DNA of 64,000 nt from Pseudomonas jessenii (GTDB lineage Bacteria > Pseudomonadota > Gammaproteobacteria > Pseudomonadales > Pseudomonadaceae). Positions within the stretch are counted from its first letter, which is position 1. Every line of letters begins with the position of its first letter. Positions 52,325 to 61,273 of the stretch are shown here, in pieces. Where the stretch lies: positions 372,001 through 436,000 of the forward strand of contig NZ_NIWT01000004.1 in NCBI RefSeq assembly GCF_002236115.1. The letters run 5' to 3'. Position numbers and translations under genes: made by a program. The notes under the pieces are model-generated. The model searched no databases, was not told where the DNA came from, and was given only the letters and a program-made list of their open reading frames with translations.

Positions 52325-53242
52325 CTAGCGAACGGCGCTGACCCCATCCAGCGTCGAAAACGACGTGTCCTTGGCCGTCAGCAAGAAGTCGCGCATGTAC
52401 GGCGCATCGAGCATGTCGGCGCGGATCGCCGCATACAGTGTGGCGAACAAACCTTTCTCACCCAGCCGCTTGGCTTTCACATAGCCTCGCGAGCTGTATT
52501 CATGCAGTGCCCAATGGGGCATGCCGCACACGCCGCGACCGCTGGCCACCAGTTGCATCATCATCACTGTCAGTTCCGAGGTGCGGACCTGGGCCGGTTC
52601 GATGTCGGCGGGTTCGAGGAAGCGGGTGAAGATGTCCAGCCGGTCCCGTTCCACCGGGTAGGTGATCAAGGTTTCCGGGAGCAGGTCTTCGGGGACGATA
52701 TAAGCCTTGCTGGCCAGGCGGTGCTGGTTGGCCACCGCGAGCATCGCTTCATAAGTGAACAGGGGTACATAGGTGATCCCGGCCAGGTCCACCGGATCGG
52801 AGGTCACCACCAGGTCCAGGTCGCCACGGGCCAGGGCTGGCAGCGGGGCGAAGGAAAACCCCGAGGCCAGGTCCAGTTCGACTTCCGGCCAGGCGTCGCG
52901 GAACTGGTCGATGGTCGGCATCAGCCACTGGAAGCAACTGTGGCACTCGATCGCCATGTGCAGACGACCGGCCGTGCCACCGGCCAGGCGACTGATGTCG
53001 CGCTCGGCGGCGCGCAGCAGCGGCAGGGTAGCGTCGGCCAGTTGCAGCAGGCGCAAACCGGCGCTGGTGAAGCGCACCGGTTTGGTCTTGCGCACGAACA
53101 GCGGCATGCCCATGCGCTCCTCCAGCTCTTTGAACTGGTGGGACAGGGCTGACTGGGTCAGGTGCAGGCGATCGGCCGCATCCACCAGGCTGTCGGCTTC
53201 GCGCAAGGCGTGCAGGGTCTTGAGGTGACGGATTTCAAGCAC
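52325..53242 (-). CDS. metR: LysR-type regulator of methionine biosynthesis
   Basis: MetR activates met genes (metE, metH and others) with homocysteine as effector. The 305-aa form starts at GTG 53242 (LEIRHLKTLHALREA), the usual MetR N-terminus, with ggag 6 nt upstream; an ATG four codons earlier lacks a ribosome-binding site. The N-terminal winged helix-turn-helix spans about 2-60 (AADRLHLTQSALSHQFKELE), and the effector domain has MAIECHSCFQWLMPTIDQF and DLDLVVTSDPVD, well conserved in Pseudomonas MetR. No met structural gene is adjacent here, and I saw no clear TGAANNTTCA MetR site in its own 117-bp upstream gap. Confidence 0.93.
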   Translation of the reverse strand: MLEIRHLKTLHALREADSLVDAADRLHLTQSALSHQFKELEERMGMPLFVRKTKPVRFTSAGLRLLQLADATLPLLRAAERDISRLAGGTAGRLHMAIECHSCFQWLMPTIDQFRDAWPEVELDLASGFSFAPLPALARGDLDLVVTSDPVDLAGITYVPLFTYEAMLAVANQHRLASKAYIVPEDLLPETLITYPVERDRLDIFTRFLEPADIEPAQVRTSELTVMMMQLVASGRGVCGMPHWALHEYSSRGYVKAKRLGEKGLFATLYAAIRADMLDAPYMRDFLLTAKDTSFSTLDGVSAVR

Positions 53243-53323
53243 CGGAGGCTCCATGAGGAAAACTTGTCGATAAATCGAAAAGGTTGAGTTTGTCTCATGT
53301 TGGTGCCGCTGTCGACCACAAGC

Positions 53324-53352
53324 ACGGCGGAGCACATGGCATGCTCCGCCGT
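53324..53352 (-). terminator. Hairpin after the third giant toxin gene
   Basis: A perfect 11-bp stem (acggcggagca/tgctccgccgt) with a 7-nt loop begins 7 nt after the toxin stop. The tail on the minus strand (gcttgtgg) is short of T, so its strength is uncertain. Confidence 0.55.
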
Positions 53353-53359
53353 TGTTACT

Positions 53360-56300
53360 TTACAGCGAGGAAAAGTGTTTGTTGCCCAGCGGTTTGCCAA
53401 TGTCTCCGCGCCAGATTGCCTCGACCGTACCGCCACTGGCGGCCACGTCCTTCTGCCATTGCAGGCCCAGGTTGCGTTGTTCCGGCAGTTTCAGATGGCC
53501 TTTGACGAAGTCGCTGAACTGGGGCTTGGCCGAGGTGTAGTGGAAGTGTGCGTACCACAGGGGTTGCGCGGGTTCGCTACGCAGGTCGCGCACCTCGTAC
53601 TCCTGGAGGAAATCCCTGCGTCCATCCGTGCGTTTGCCCAGGTCGCGCAGGCCGCCCTCCTTGCGGATGTCCACCACACGTTGTTCAAGCAGATAGTCCA
53701 GATAGCCCTCGGTCGGGGTTTTGCTGTTCAGGGTCTGCTCAATACGCAACGTGCGGCCGGCACGAGTCAATTCATTCGCGCGATTGCGCAATTGCAGCGC
53801 GACCGTCTCCGTGGGCGACAGGCGTTCGATGGCCCGGGCTCGCATGTTCAGTTCCGCAGCTTCACTGATCATCATGTGTTCCAGATCGACCGGCAACATG
53901 TCCTGACGGGCGTAGCCTTCGACTTTGCTTTTGTAGGCGTCCACGGTGCCGAGCCGTTTCCTGGCTTCCACCAGTAACGGCATGATATCGGTCACAAGTT
54001 CCGTTGGCGCAGGCGCCACGGGCTCGCTGAGGTGATATTTGCCGCTGGAGGAACGGGGTAGCCAGGTTTCCCTGAACCCATTTGCACCCTCGACGGTGAA
54101 GCGCTGTTGGCGGGTTGCGGTATCCGTGCTGGCGATGCCGATGAGCAACTGATTGTCTTCCGTCTCGAACAGCTGCTTTGACGCATTTACCGCTTTCGCA
54201 CTTTTGGACGGGCGAGTCTTGATGGCATGACGAGCCGCCGCTTCGACTTCTGCCAGATTGTCGAGAAACGCCGTGACCTGCTCCAGATCCAGATGCTGCG
54301 GATAACCCAGGGACCAGGCCCCGAGGTTGCGACGAAATTCGGCATAGGTCGCCAGGCAATCTTCGAGCACCTTGTTGCGCTGGGTAAACGTGGCCTGTAC
54401 TTCAGGCAATTGATGTTGGGTCAGCAGCGCTCGCCCGACCTTGTCGCGGGCCTGTTTCAACTGTACGTGAAAGTAGACCCAGGACTGGTCGGTGACGGCG
54501 TTGTAGTGAGTGATGATCTCCAGCTCATTTGCCGTTTTCAGATAGTAGTAGTTGGCATCGCTGAATTTTTCGTTAACCGTGGCCATATCCGGGGCCATCT
54601 TTGATTTTTGCACGCGGTTGGTGATCCGTCCGTTCCATCGATTGGCTTCTGCGACCTGAGTGTGAAGCCGGTCGAAGTCCTTGAGAAACTCGATTCGGAT
54701 TTCCTTGCGTTGCGCCATCAGTTGAATGTGTGCGGTGGTATTGCTGAACGGCGTGGCCTCCGAACGGGCAATCATTTGATCGATGCGGTTGAGGTGTTCC
54801 ACCAGGCGCTCCTTGACCAAAGCGATCCGCCGTACCCATCGGTCGACGATGACCCAGGCGCAGCGGCTTTGAGCATCTTCGACCAGCATGCGTCTGCGGC
54901 CGTGGCTGATCAGCATCAGTTCTTCAAGGTTCAGGTACTGGGCCTGCGCCAGCTCGATGTCGTTCACGCAAAGAATGTCGGCATTGGCTCGAAGCGGTTG
55001 GCGCTGCTCCCGGTCAAGGCTGAAGTAATGTTCCAGCACAGTGTTGGAACTGCGGGTCTGGGTCCCGATGCGCCGGGAGTAGGCATCGGCAGTGTTGGTC
55101 AGCGTCAACTGGCGTCGCAACGCCCGATCCGTCCACCAGCGTGGCAGCCAGCGGCGAATGGCGGCGGGCCAGAGCGGGTCGAGGCCGTCAGCCATGTGGC
55201 CGAGCACCGCGCCGCCACCGGCTCCGCCTCCTGCCGTCACGGTGCCGTACACCGCATAATGGGTTTTCCAGTTGCCGGTTTCATCCAGGGCGATGGGTTG
55301 TTTGTAGGTTCGGGTGCTGGTTGCACTCAAGCGCCATTGCGGTGGGTTGTCGGTCAATTCGATGCGATAGATACGACCCTGGCTGACCATGAAGTCGCCG
55401 TCGGCGTGGCGATAAACGTTGCGATAAATCCCTTCGGTGCCCGGTTGCAGGCCGGCGAAGGAAATCTCGTGTTCGTACTCATAGCCCCTGAAGCGTTCGA
55501 GGGTGCGTCGGACCTGCTGCGGGGTCGAGACCTGCAAGGCGCCCGGTTGTTTGGTCAGGGCGCGCAATTGTCGCCCGCGAGTGGCGGCGCGCGCGGCACT
55601 GGAAGTGGCGCCAACAACGGGCAGTACATCCATGGCAGCGTCGATCAACGACAGCAACACGGCTTCCACCTCGGCCAGGCCATGGCCGACATCACCGCGC
55701 AGGAAGGCCGCCGCTGCCTGATTGGTGCTGTTCCAGGCGTCGTACAGGGCAATGGCGGTACCGATGAAAGGCACGACGCCCAGCGCCATTTTCAAGTAGT
55801 TGAACATGGCCCCGGAGCGCAGCGCGACGTGCTCCAGATACAAGGCATCGTTGGAGCGCGATGTCGACCGATGCGCCTCCAGCAAACGGCCCATATGCAC
55901 ATTGAGCAGATGCGCTGCCAGGGATGTACTGGCTGGCCAGGCGGTGCCGACGCCGATCAGGGCATCGAAGTTTTTCACCCGGGCCTGGTTGATCCGGCTG
56001 ACGTGCGAGGCAAATTCCCCGGTCAGGGCGCGACCGGCCAGGTAGTTGACCATCGTGCTGTTCAGGCATTGGTTGAAGAGGAACGTCCGCGCCTGTTCAA
56101 GGCTGTCGAACTGACGCACAAACACCCCATCGGGGCAGTCAGGCCGATAGAGCAGGGTCAGGCCGCTGATCTGCTCGACGATAAAAGTCACCCCGGCCAG
56201 GGTGCTCGGCCCCTCGCCCGGCGTGTCCGTGCCGCCAACGGTCAGGTGCGCGGGCAACAACACGATGCGCTTGCCGTCGACCGCAAAGGCTTCACGACTG

Positions 56301-58576
56301 TTGGCGTCGATGGCGATCTGCAGCACGCGCTGGCCCGAGACGTCGATGTCCTTGGCCAGCACGGCGAATTCGCCGTGCAACTGGAGCATCAGCCGCCACG
56401 GTTCGTTCAGGCATTCACGACGAAATTCATTGCTGAAGGCCGAGGCGCTAGGGGCGCCAAGGAAGGTCTCGCGAATCAGCCTTTCGTATTTCCCGGCCAG
56501 ATCCAGCTCGGTGACCATGTTGCGCAGGTAGTCCTGGGTGATGCCGGTTTTCAGTTTCTGCCGTTGCGCCTCGTCGGCGCCGCTGATCTGGACCCGCATC
56601 AACGACACCCGATACCACATCGACTGATCGATATTGCCTTGCGCCAGTTCGGCGAGGGACAACAAGCTGCGCTGTTCGCTGCCGGTCAGTACATTCTTTT
56701 GCGGTGTTCCCGGCGCTGCGCCCTCGATCAGCACCTTGCGCCACGTGGTGGTGTCGGGGATGTCCAGCAACACTTCAACGTTTTGCGTCAGGGCGAAGTC
56801 TTTGCGCAGGCGGGCGTCGATAGCCTTTTTGCTGAATGACTCGCGCAGTGGCAGTTCCCGTTCAAGCAGTTGATGGGAGCGCTTCATCGCCGCGATGTAG
56901 GCGGTGAACAACGCCTTGAGCCGATCGCGTTCGGCCGCGGACAGTGCGCTGAGGGACGACGGCAAGCGTGTTGCCAGCGTGGCGCTGCGGTTTTGCTCGA
57001 CGATTTGTGCGAAGGCCAGCTCCCGCGCGGAGACAGTGGGGACGGTCAGGCGGGCGAGCGTCTGTTCACGCAGTTTTTCCAGTTCCGCCGCGCGTTGACC
57101 AGCATGGGAGGGCACGGGGTTGGCGGTCATCAGCCGCGTCGCATGCTGTTCACAACTGTGAAGCTGGGTTTGCAGGGCGTACTCGAACGGGTTGCCGGCC
57201 AACGGCAAAAGCTGCAGCGCTTGCGTGTCCTCGTTGGCCGGCTGCCTGAACATCTTCTGCTCCAGTGCCAGGCGGGAGGCGAACCGTTGCAGGCCGCCGA
57301 AATGTCCGGGCCAGTAGAGCAACACGCTGTCACTGGCGGACGGCAGCAATGCCGATGGCCGGGCAAACAGCAGTACACCGTCGAGCTCCTGGGTCTGCGT
57401 GCGGAGGGTGTCGCCTTCGCTGTCAGTCGCGGTCAACACCAGTCGGGCGACCACCACATCGACCGGTCGAGGTTTTTCGGGCGCGTCGAGCACGGCCGTC
57501 AGCCACTGATATTCATCGCTGCTGATCTGATTCAGGTTCAATTGCAGGTCGGCTTCGGCACGCAGGCCACTCAGGCGCGCCTGGTACAGGGCCTTGTAAT
57601 GTGTGCCCGACGAGTGGCGCAGTTCCAGCAGTTGCGGTGCATCGTCGGCGCTTAACAGGGCACTTGCGGCCTCGCTGCTGGCCTGTTCGGCGGCGCGCAG
57701 AGCGTCGAATTGCTGTTGCAGCCTCTGCATGCGCGGGTCGTCGGTGGTGCCTGCAAAGTCCAGCCCCAGAAAGTTTTGCAGTGCCGTTTGCTGTTGCACT
57801 AAAGCGCTGTGGCGCAGGCTGAAGGGAACGTCGGGGCTCAGTTGCCCGAACGGGGCGATGTCGTTGCTTGTATCCGGCAGGGGCAGGTCGGTGGGCGAGG
57901 CAAAAACACGGTCGTTGCGTTGCCGCTCGGCAGGGGCTGCGGCCAATCCCGCTAAAAGGGACTCCCCACTTTTCGTCAGCTGCGGGGTGTCCAATACGGT
58001 GTAATCGACCGTGACGCGGCTGCCCTCGGGTTCAGGTTGCTGCTGGGTCAACCAGCGTTCCAGACTGTTGCGATTTTCAAAGGTCATCCAGGGCGCTTGC
58101 CGAGACGGCAGATACAGCAACTGGGTGACCGGTTGGTCGGTATTGCGGGTAATGACCAGGGCACCCGGCAGTTCGTCAGTCAGACCGCTGTTGCCCCTGA
58201 GCGACAGGGTCTCGACGTAAATCAGGATCTCGGCGGAGGTTGTCTGCGCTGCCGGGTTGACGAGATCCAGCAGTACGCCGAGCTGCTCGGCATTCAAGGT
58301 GCCTTGGGCAAATGCCAATTGGCACGACGCTTCGAAATGCTGGCGATACAAGCGAAGGGCCTGTGCCTGGCGTGAAACGTCGGTACCGCGTGCGCGTGCC
58401 TGCCACCAGTTCGAGGTCAAGGTGGCTTGAGGGTTTTGCGCCATGAGGGCCAGCCATTGATCGCGGCAGTCGTTCCAGCGCGCCGAGGCGCTCAGGTACA
58501 GGTTTTCATCCGTGTCTTGGGCCAATGAGGAGACGAGGCCGAAGTCGGCCAGCGGTGCGGCAGGTGATTCGTGCAT
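53360..58576 (-). CDS. Giant dermonecrotic-toxin-like protein, unassigned C-terminus
   Basis: The protein is 1738 aa from the ATG at 58576 (HESPAAPLADFGL), which has ggag 9 nt upstream. An upstream in-frame ATG adds 20 residues but lacks a ribosome-binding site. It is mostly helical with several charged coiled stretches. The dermonecrotic-toxin-type N-terminal region ends in a hydrophobic segment at about 924-990 (MALGVVPFIGTAIALYDAWN, LLSLIDAAMDVLPVVG). A beta module (EGIYRNVYRHADGDFMVSQG) follows near 1046, like those in the other two giant toxins. The C-terminus has YAHFHYTSAKPQFSDFVKG near the end, which recurs in related Pseudomonas proteins I recall, with no known activity. No signal peptide, chaperone gene or secretion gene is seen. 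Confidence 0.8.
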   Translation of the reverse strand: MHESPAAPLADFGLVSSLAQDTDENLYLSASARWNDCRDQWLALMAQNPQATLTSNWWQARARGTDVSRQAQALRLYRQHFEASCQLAFAQGTLNAEQLGVLLDLVNPAAQTTSAEILIYVETLSLRGNSGLTDELPGALVITRNTDQPVTQLLYLPSRQAPWMTFENRNSLERWLTQQQPEPEGSRVTVDYTVLDTPQLTKSGESLLAGLAAAPAERQRNDRVFASPTDLPLPDTSNDIAPFGQLSPDVPFSLRHSALVQQQTALQNFLGLDFAGTTDDPRMQRLQQQFDALRAAEQASSEAASALLSADDAPQLLELRHSSGTHYKALYQARLSGLRAEADLQLNLNQISSDEYQWLTAVLDAPEKPRPVDVVVARLVLTATDSEGDTLRTQTQELDGVLLFARPSALLPSASDSVLLYWPGHFGGLQRFASRLALEQKMFRQPANEDTQALQLLPLAGNPFEYALQTQLHSCEQHATRLMTANPVPSHAGQRAAELEKLREQTLARLTVPTVSARELAFAQIVEQNRSATLATRLPSSLSALSAAERDRLKALFTAYIAAMKRSHQLLERELPLRESFSKKAIDARLRKDFALTQNVEVLLDIPDTTTWRKVLIEGAAPGTPQKNVLTGSEQRSLLSLAELAQGNIDQSMWYRVSLMRVQISGADEAQRQKLKTGITQDYLRNMVTELDLAGKYERLIRETFLGAPSASAFSNEFRRECLNEPWRLMLQLHGEFAVLAKDIDVSGQRVLQIAIDANSREAFAVDGKRIVLLPAHLTVGGTDTPGEGPSTLAGVTFIVEQISGLTLLYRPDCPDGVFVRQFDSLEQARTFLFNQCLNSTMVNYLAGRALTGEFASHVSRINQARVKNFDALIGVGTAWPASTSLAAHLLNVHMGRLLEAHRSTSRSNDALYLEHVALRSGAMFNYLKMALGVVPFIGTAIALYDAWNSTNQAAAAFLRGDVGHGLAEVEAVLLSLIDAAMDVLPVVGATSSAARAATRGRQLRALTKQPGALQVSTPQQVRRTLERFRGYEYEHEISFAGLQPGTEGIYRNVYRHADGDFMVSQGRIYRIELTDNPPQWRLSATSTRTYKQPIALDETGNWKTHYAVYGTVTAGGGAGGGAVLGHMADGLDPLWPAAIRRWLPRWWTDRALRRQLTLTNTADAYSRRIGTQTRSSNTVLEHYFSLDREQRQPLRANADILCVNDIELAQAQYLNLEELMLISHGRRRMLVEDAQSRCAWVIVDRWVRRIALVKERLVEHLNRIDQMIARSEATPFSNTTAHIQLMAQRKEIRIEFLKDFDRLHTQVAEANRWNGRITNRVQKSKMAPDMATVNEKFSDANYYYLKTANELEIITHYNAVTDQSWVYFHVQLKQARDKVGRALLTQHQLPEVQATFTQRNKVLEDCLATYAEFRRNLGAWSLGYPQHLDLEQVTAFLDNLAEVEAAARHAIKTRPSKSAKAVNASKQLFETEDNQLLIGIASTDTATRQQRFTVEGANGFRETWLPRSSSGKYHLSEPVAPAPTELVTDIMPLLVEARKRLGTVDAYKSKVEGYARQDMLPVDLEHMMISEAAELNMRARAIERLSPTETVALQLRNRANELTRAGRTLRIEQTLNSKTPTEGYLDYLLEQRVVDIRKEGGLRDLGKRTDGRRDFLQEYEVRDLRSEPAQPLWYAHFHYTSAKPQFSDFVKGHLKLPEQRNLGLQWQKDVAASGGTVEAIWRGDIGKPLGNKHFSSL

Positions 58577-58641
58577 GAAGAAGGACTCCGATGGGTGAAA
58601 AATCGGGGCCATTAAAGTTCGTTCGAGAAGCGGCATGGTGG

Positions 58642-58652
58642 TACATAGTTAT
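58642..58652 (-). promoter_or_regulatory. Promoter-like box ataactatgta upstream of the third toxin
   Basis: Identical to the box at 7034-7044 and 65 nt from its start codon (63 nt there). It is a candidate -10 region or regulator site shared by two toxin genes. Confidence 0.4.
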
Positions 58653-58782
58653 CGCGTGCCGCTGTCTGGTCTGATGACCGTCCGGCACTCTTCATCAAAC
58701 TGTCACGTAACTGTGGCAGCGCGCTTGAACAAACTTCATCAGACTCGCGCTCTACTGGGGTTCTGCGTTTTGGTGTTTCTTC

Positions 58783-59814
58783 ATGCGTGTTTTCTTATCA
58801 AGATTTGTTTTTTTGGCCGCCTTTTTATTCGGCCTGCCGTCATTGGCGGCGTCTCGTTGCGATGTCAATGTTCCGACCGAACGGGTGGATCTGGCCCAGG
58901 TAAGCCTGGCGTACCAGAGCATTGGCCGTGCGTCGGATCCGGCATTGCTGCTGGTGATGGGGCTGGGCGGGCAATTGATTCACTGGCCGGACGAGGTGGT
59001 TGTCGCCTTGTGCCAGCAGGGGTTCCGGGTGATCCGCTATGACAATCGCGATGTCGGCCTGTCGACCTGGCGGCAAGCACCGGCCGACGCCAACCTGACC
59101 TTCGAAGTGCTGCGCTACAAACTCGGATTGCCGGTGTCGTCACCGTACTCGCTGACCGACATGGCCGACGATGGCCTGGGCTTGATGGACGCCTTGCACA
59201 TCGATCAATTCCACGTGTTGGGCGCCAGCATGGGCGGCATGATTGCCCAGCACATGGCTGCCATGGCACCGCAACGGGTCGAGAGTCTGACCCTGATCAT
59301 GACCACCTCCGGCGCCGAAGGCTTGCCGGCCCCGAGTGCGGCGCTGGTGCAGTTGTTGGCGCGGCGCGGCGCACCGAACCGCGAAGTGGCCCTGGAGCAA
59401 CAGGCCGACCTGCTGGCGGCGCTGGGCAGCCCGATAGTGACCGACGATCGCCAGGCGTTGCTGCATCAGGCGGCGCAGTCCTATGACCGGGCGTTCAATC
59501 CCGAGGGCGTGAAACGCCAGATCATGGCGATTCTCGCCGAGCCGAGCCGGGTAACCCTGCTCAATCAGTTGCGGGTGCCGTCGCTGGTGGTGCATGGCAC
59601 CGCCGACCCGCTGCTGCCGGTGATGCACGGGGTGCATCTGGCGGCGCATCTGCGCGGCAGTCAGTTGATCTTGATTCCGGGCCTGGCCCATCGTTTCCAG
59701 GAGGCGTTCAAGGCGCCATTGCTGGCGGCGGTTTTGCCGTACTTGCGCGAGCACCGAGAAGACACGTCACATTGGGCGCAGATCGAGCCTGTGGCCGATC
59801 GCAACCTCCTGTAA
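58783..59814 (+). CDS. Exported alpha/beta hydrolase
   Basis: The 343-aa protein has an N-terminal signal peptide ([22 protein letters not shown], cleaved before SRCDV), so it acts in the periplasm or outside the cell. The fold is alpha/beta hydrolase: oxyanion segment [11 protein letters not shown], nucleophile Ser149 in GASMGG, acid Asp in HGTADPLLP and catalytic His in GLAHRFQE. It resembles esterases and haloperoxidase-like hydrolases; the substrate is unknown. It is divergent from the toxin gene across 206 bp. A REPIN follows at once and separates it from aauR. Confidence 0.9.
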   Translation: MRVFLSRFVFLAAFLFGLPSLAASRCDVNVPTERVDLAQVSLAYQSIGRASDPALLLVMGLGGQLIHWPDEVVVALCQQGFRVIRYDNRDVGLSTWRQAPADANLTFEVLRYKLGLPVSSPYSLTDMADDGLGLMDALHIDQFHVLGASMGGMIAQHMAAMAPQRVESLTLIMTTSGAEGLPAPSAALVQLLARRGAPNREVALEQQADLLAALGSPIVTDDRQALLHQAAQSYDRAFNPEGVKRQIMAILAEPSRVTLLNQLRVPSLVVHGTADPLLPVMHGVHLAAHLRGSQLILIPGLAHRFQEAFKAPLLAAVLPYLREHREDTSHWAQIEPVADRNLL

Positions 59815-59825
59815 CCCCCCGATCA

Positions 59826-59919
59826 CCTGTGGGAGCGAGCTTGCTCGCGATTGCGGTGTTTCAGCCAACGATGATGTCGACTGGCCCGGCGCCATCGCGA
59901 GCAAGCTCGCTCCCACAGG
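59826..59919. repeat. REPIN, family A2
   Basis: Intact inverted arms ctgtgggagcgagcttgctcgcga in the convergent gap between the alpha/beta hydrolase and aauR. Confidence 0.92.
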
Positions 59920-59944
59920 TTCTGGGTCGCTTTGAGCAAGCCCC

Positions 59945-61273
59945 CTAATGGCTCAGGCCGTACTTTTTCACTTTGTCGAACAGAGTGGTCTTGGCCATGC
60001 CCAGTTCCTGGCTGGCCTGGGTCAGGTTGCCGCCGCTGCGTTGCAAGGCGTCGCTGAGCAGATTGCGCTCGAACGCTTCTACCGCTTCGGCAAAGGCCAG
60101 ACCCTGATTGCCGCCACCGGCACCGGTTTTCTTGAACGCCGGCAGGCCCAGGGCAAAGCGCTCGGCAACGTTGCGCAATTCACGCACGTTACCCGGCCAG
60201 TCGTGGCTCATCAGGTTCGAAACGGTCTGGTTGTCCAGCTCCGGCACCGTGCGGTCGAAGCGTAGGGACGACTGCTGCAAAAAGTGTTCGAACAATTGCA
60301 GGATGTCTTCGCGGCGCTCGCGCAGCGGCGGCAGTTCCAAGGTCACCACGTTGAGGCGGTAATACAGGTCACTGCGGAACTCGCCGGTCTTGCTCGACTC
60401 GACGAGGTCGGATTTGGTCGCTGCGATGACACGGCAATCCACCGCCACGCTCTGGTTCGAGCCGAGGCGTTCGAGGGTGCGTTCCTGTAATACCCGCAGC
60501 AGTTTGATCTGCAAGGGCAGGGGCATGCTTTCCACTTCGTCGAGGAACAGCGTGCCGCCGTCGGCGTGTTCGATCTTGCCGATCCGCCGTTTGCCCGCGC
60601 CGGTAAAGGCGTTGGCCTCGTGGCCGAAAATTTCGCTTTCGAACAGGTTTTCCGGCAGGCCGCCGCAGTTCAGTGCGACGAACTGTTTGGTGTGGCGCCG
60701 ACTGAAGTCATGCAGGCAACGAGCGACCAGTTCTTTGCCAGTGCCGGTTTCGCCCTCGATCAGCACGTTGGCCGAGGTGTCGGCGACGTTGGCGATCAGT
60801 TCGCGCAAATTCTGCATGGCTGGCGAACGGCCGATGATCCGCCCTTCGAGGGAGTCACGCTCGGCCAGTTGCCGACGTAACGAGGAGACTTCCCGCGCCA
60901 GGCTGCGTTGCTCCAGTGCGCGGCGGGCCACGTCCACCAGGCGCTCCGGGGAGAACGGCTTTTCCATGAAGTCGTAGGCGCCTTTCTGCATCGCGCCGAC
61001 GGCCATGGAGATGTCGCCGTGTCCGGTGATCAGCACCACCGGCAGGCTGCGGTCGCGCTCCTTGAGTCGTGTCAGCAGTTCCAGGCCATCGATGCCCGGC
61101 AGGCGAATGTCGCTGACGACGATGCCGGCGAAGTTGTCGCCGACCCGCTCCAGGGCTTCTTCGGCGCTGCCCACGCCAATGCAGGGAATGTCTTCCAGGG
61201 TCAGCGCCTGTTGGCAGCCGAGCAGCACATGGGGGTCGTCTTCGACGATCAATACACTAAGGTCGTTGTTCAT
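59945..61273 (-). CDS. aauR: Sigma-54-dependent response regulator for acidic amino acid uptake
   Basis: The 442-aa NtrC/DctD-type activator has a receiver domain with phosphorylated Asp55 in VVSDIRLPG, a sigma-54 AAA+ domain with Walker A GETGTGKE and Walker B GGTLFLDEVE, and a Fis-type C-terminal helix-turn-helix (NLTQASQELGMAKTTLFDKVKKYGL, written here across its two helices). The GAFTGA loop reads NAFTGA (HEANAFTGA). With AauS and the aat transporter it regulates uptake and use of glutamate, aspartate and their amides in pseudomonads. The start overlaps the aauS stop (ATGA). The locus order aatP-aauS-aauR, not the dct operon, decides the name; DctD is the nearest paralogue. Confidence 0.88.
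   Translation of the reverse strand: MNNDLSVLIVEDDPHVLLGCQQALTLEDIPCIGVGSAEEALERVGDNFAGIVVSDIRLPGIDGLELLTRLKERDRSLPVVLITGHGDISMAVGAMQKGAYDFMEKPFSPERLVDVARRALEQRSLAREVSSLRRQLAERDSLEGRIIGRSPAMQNLRELIANVADTSANVLIEGETGTGKELVARCLHDFSRRHTKQFVALNCGGLPENLFESEIFGHEANAFTGAGKRRIGKIEHADGGTLFLDEVESMPLPLQIKLLRVLQERTLERLGSNQSVAVDCRVIAATKSDLVESSKTGEFRSDLYYRLNVVTLELPPLRERREDILQLFEHFLQQSSLRFDRTVPELDNQTVSNLMSHDWPGNVRELRNVAERFALGLPAFKKTGAGGGNQGLAFAEAVEAFERNLLSDALQRSGGNLTQASQELGMAKTTLFDKVKKYGLSH

Noticed and set aside
54608..56839. 743-aa open frame antisense to the third toxin gene
   Set aside because: Shadow with typical low-complexity antisense residues and no homologous motif.
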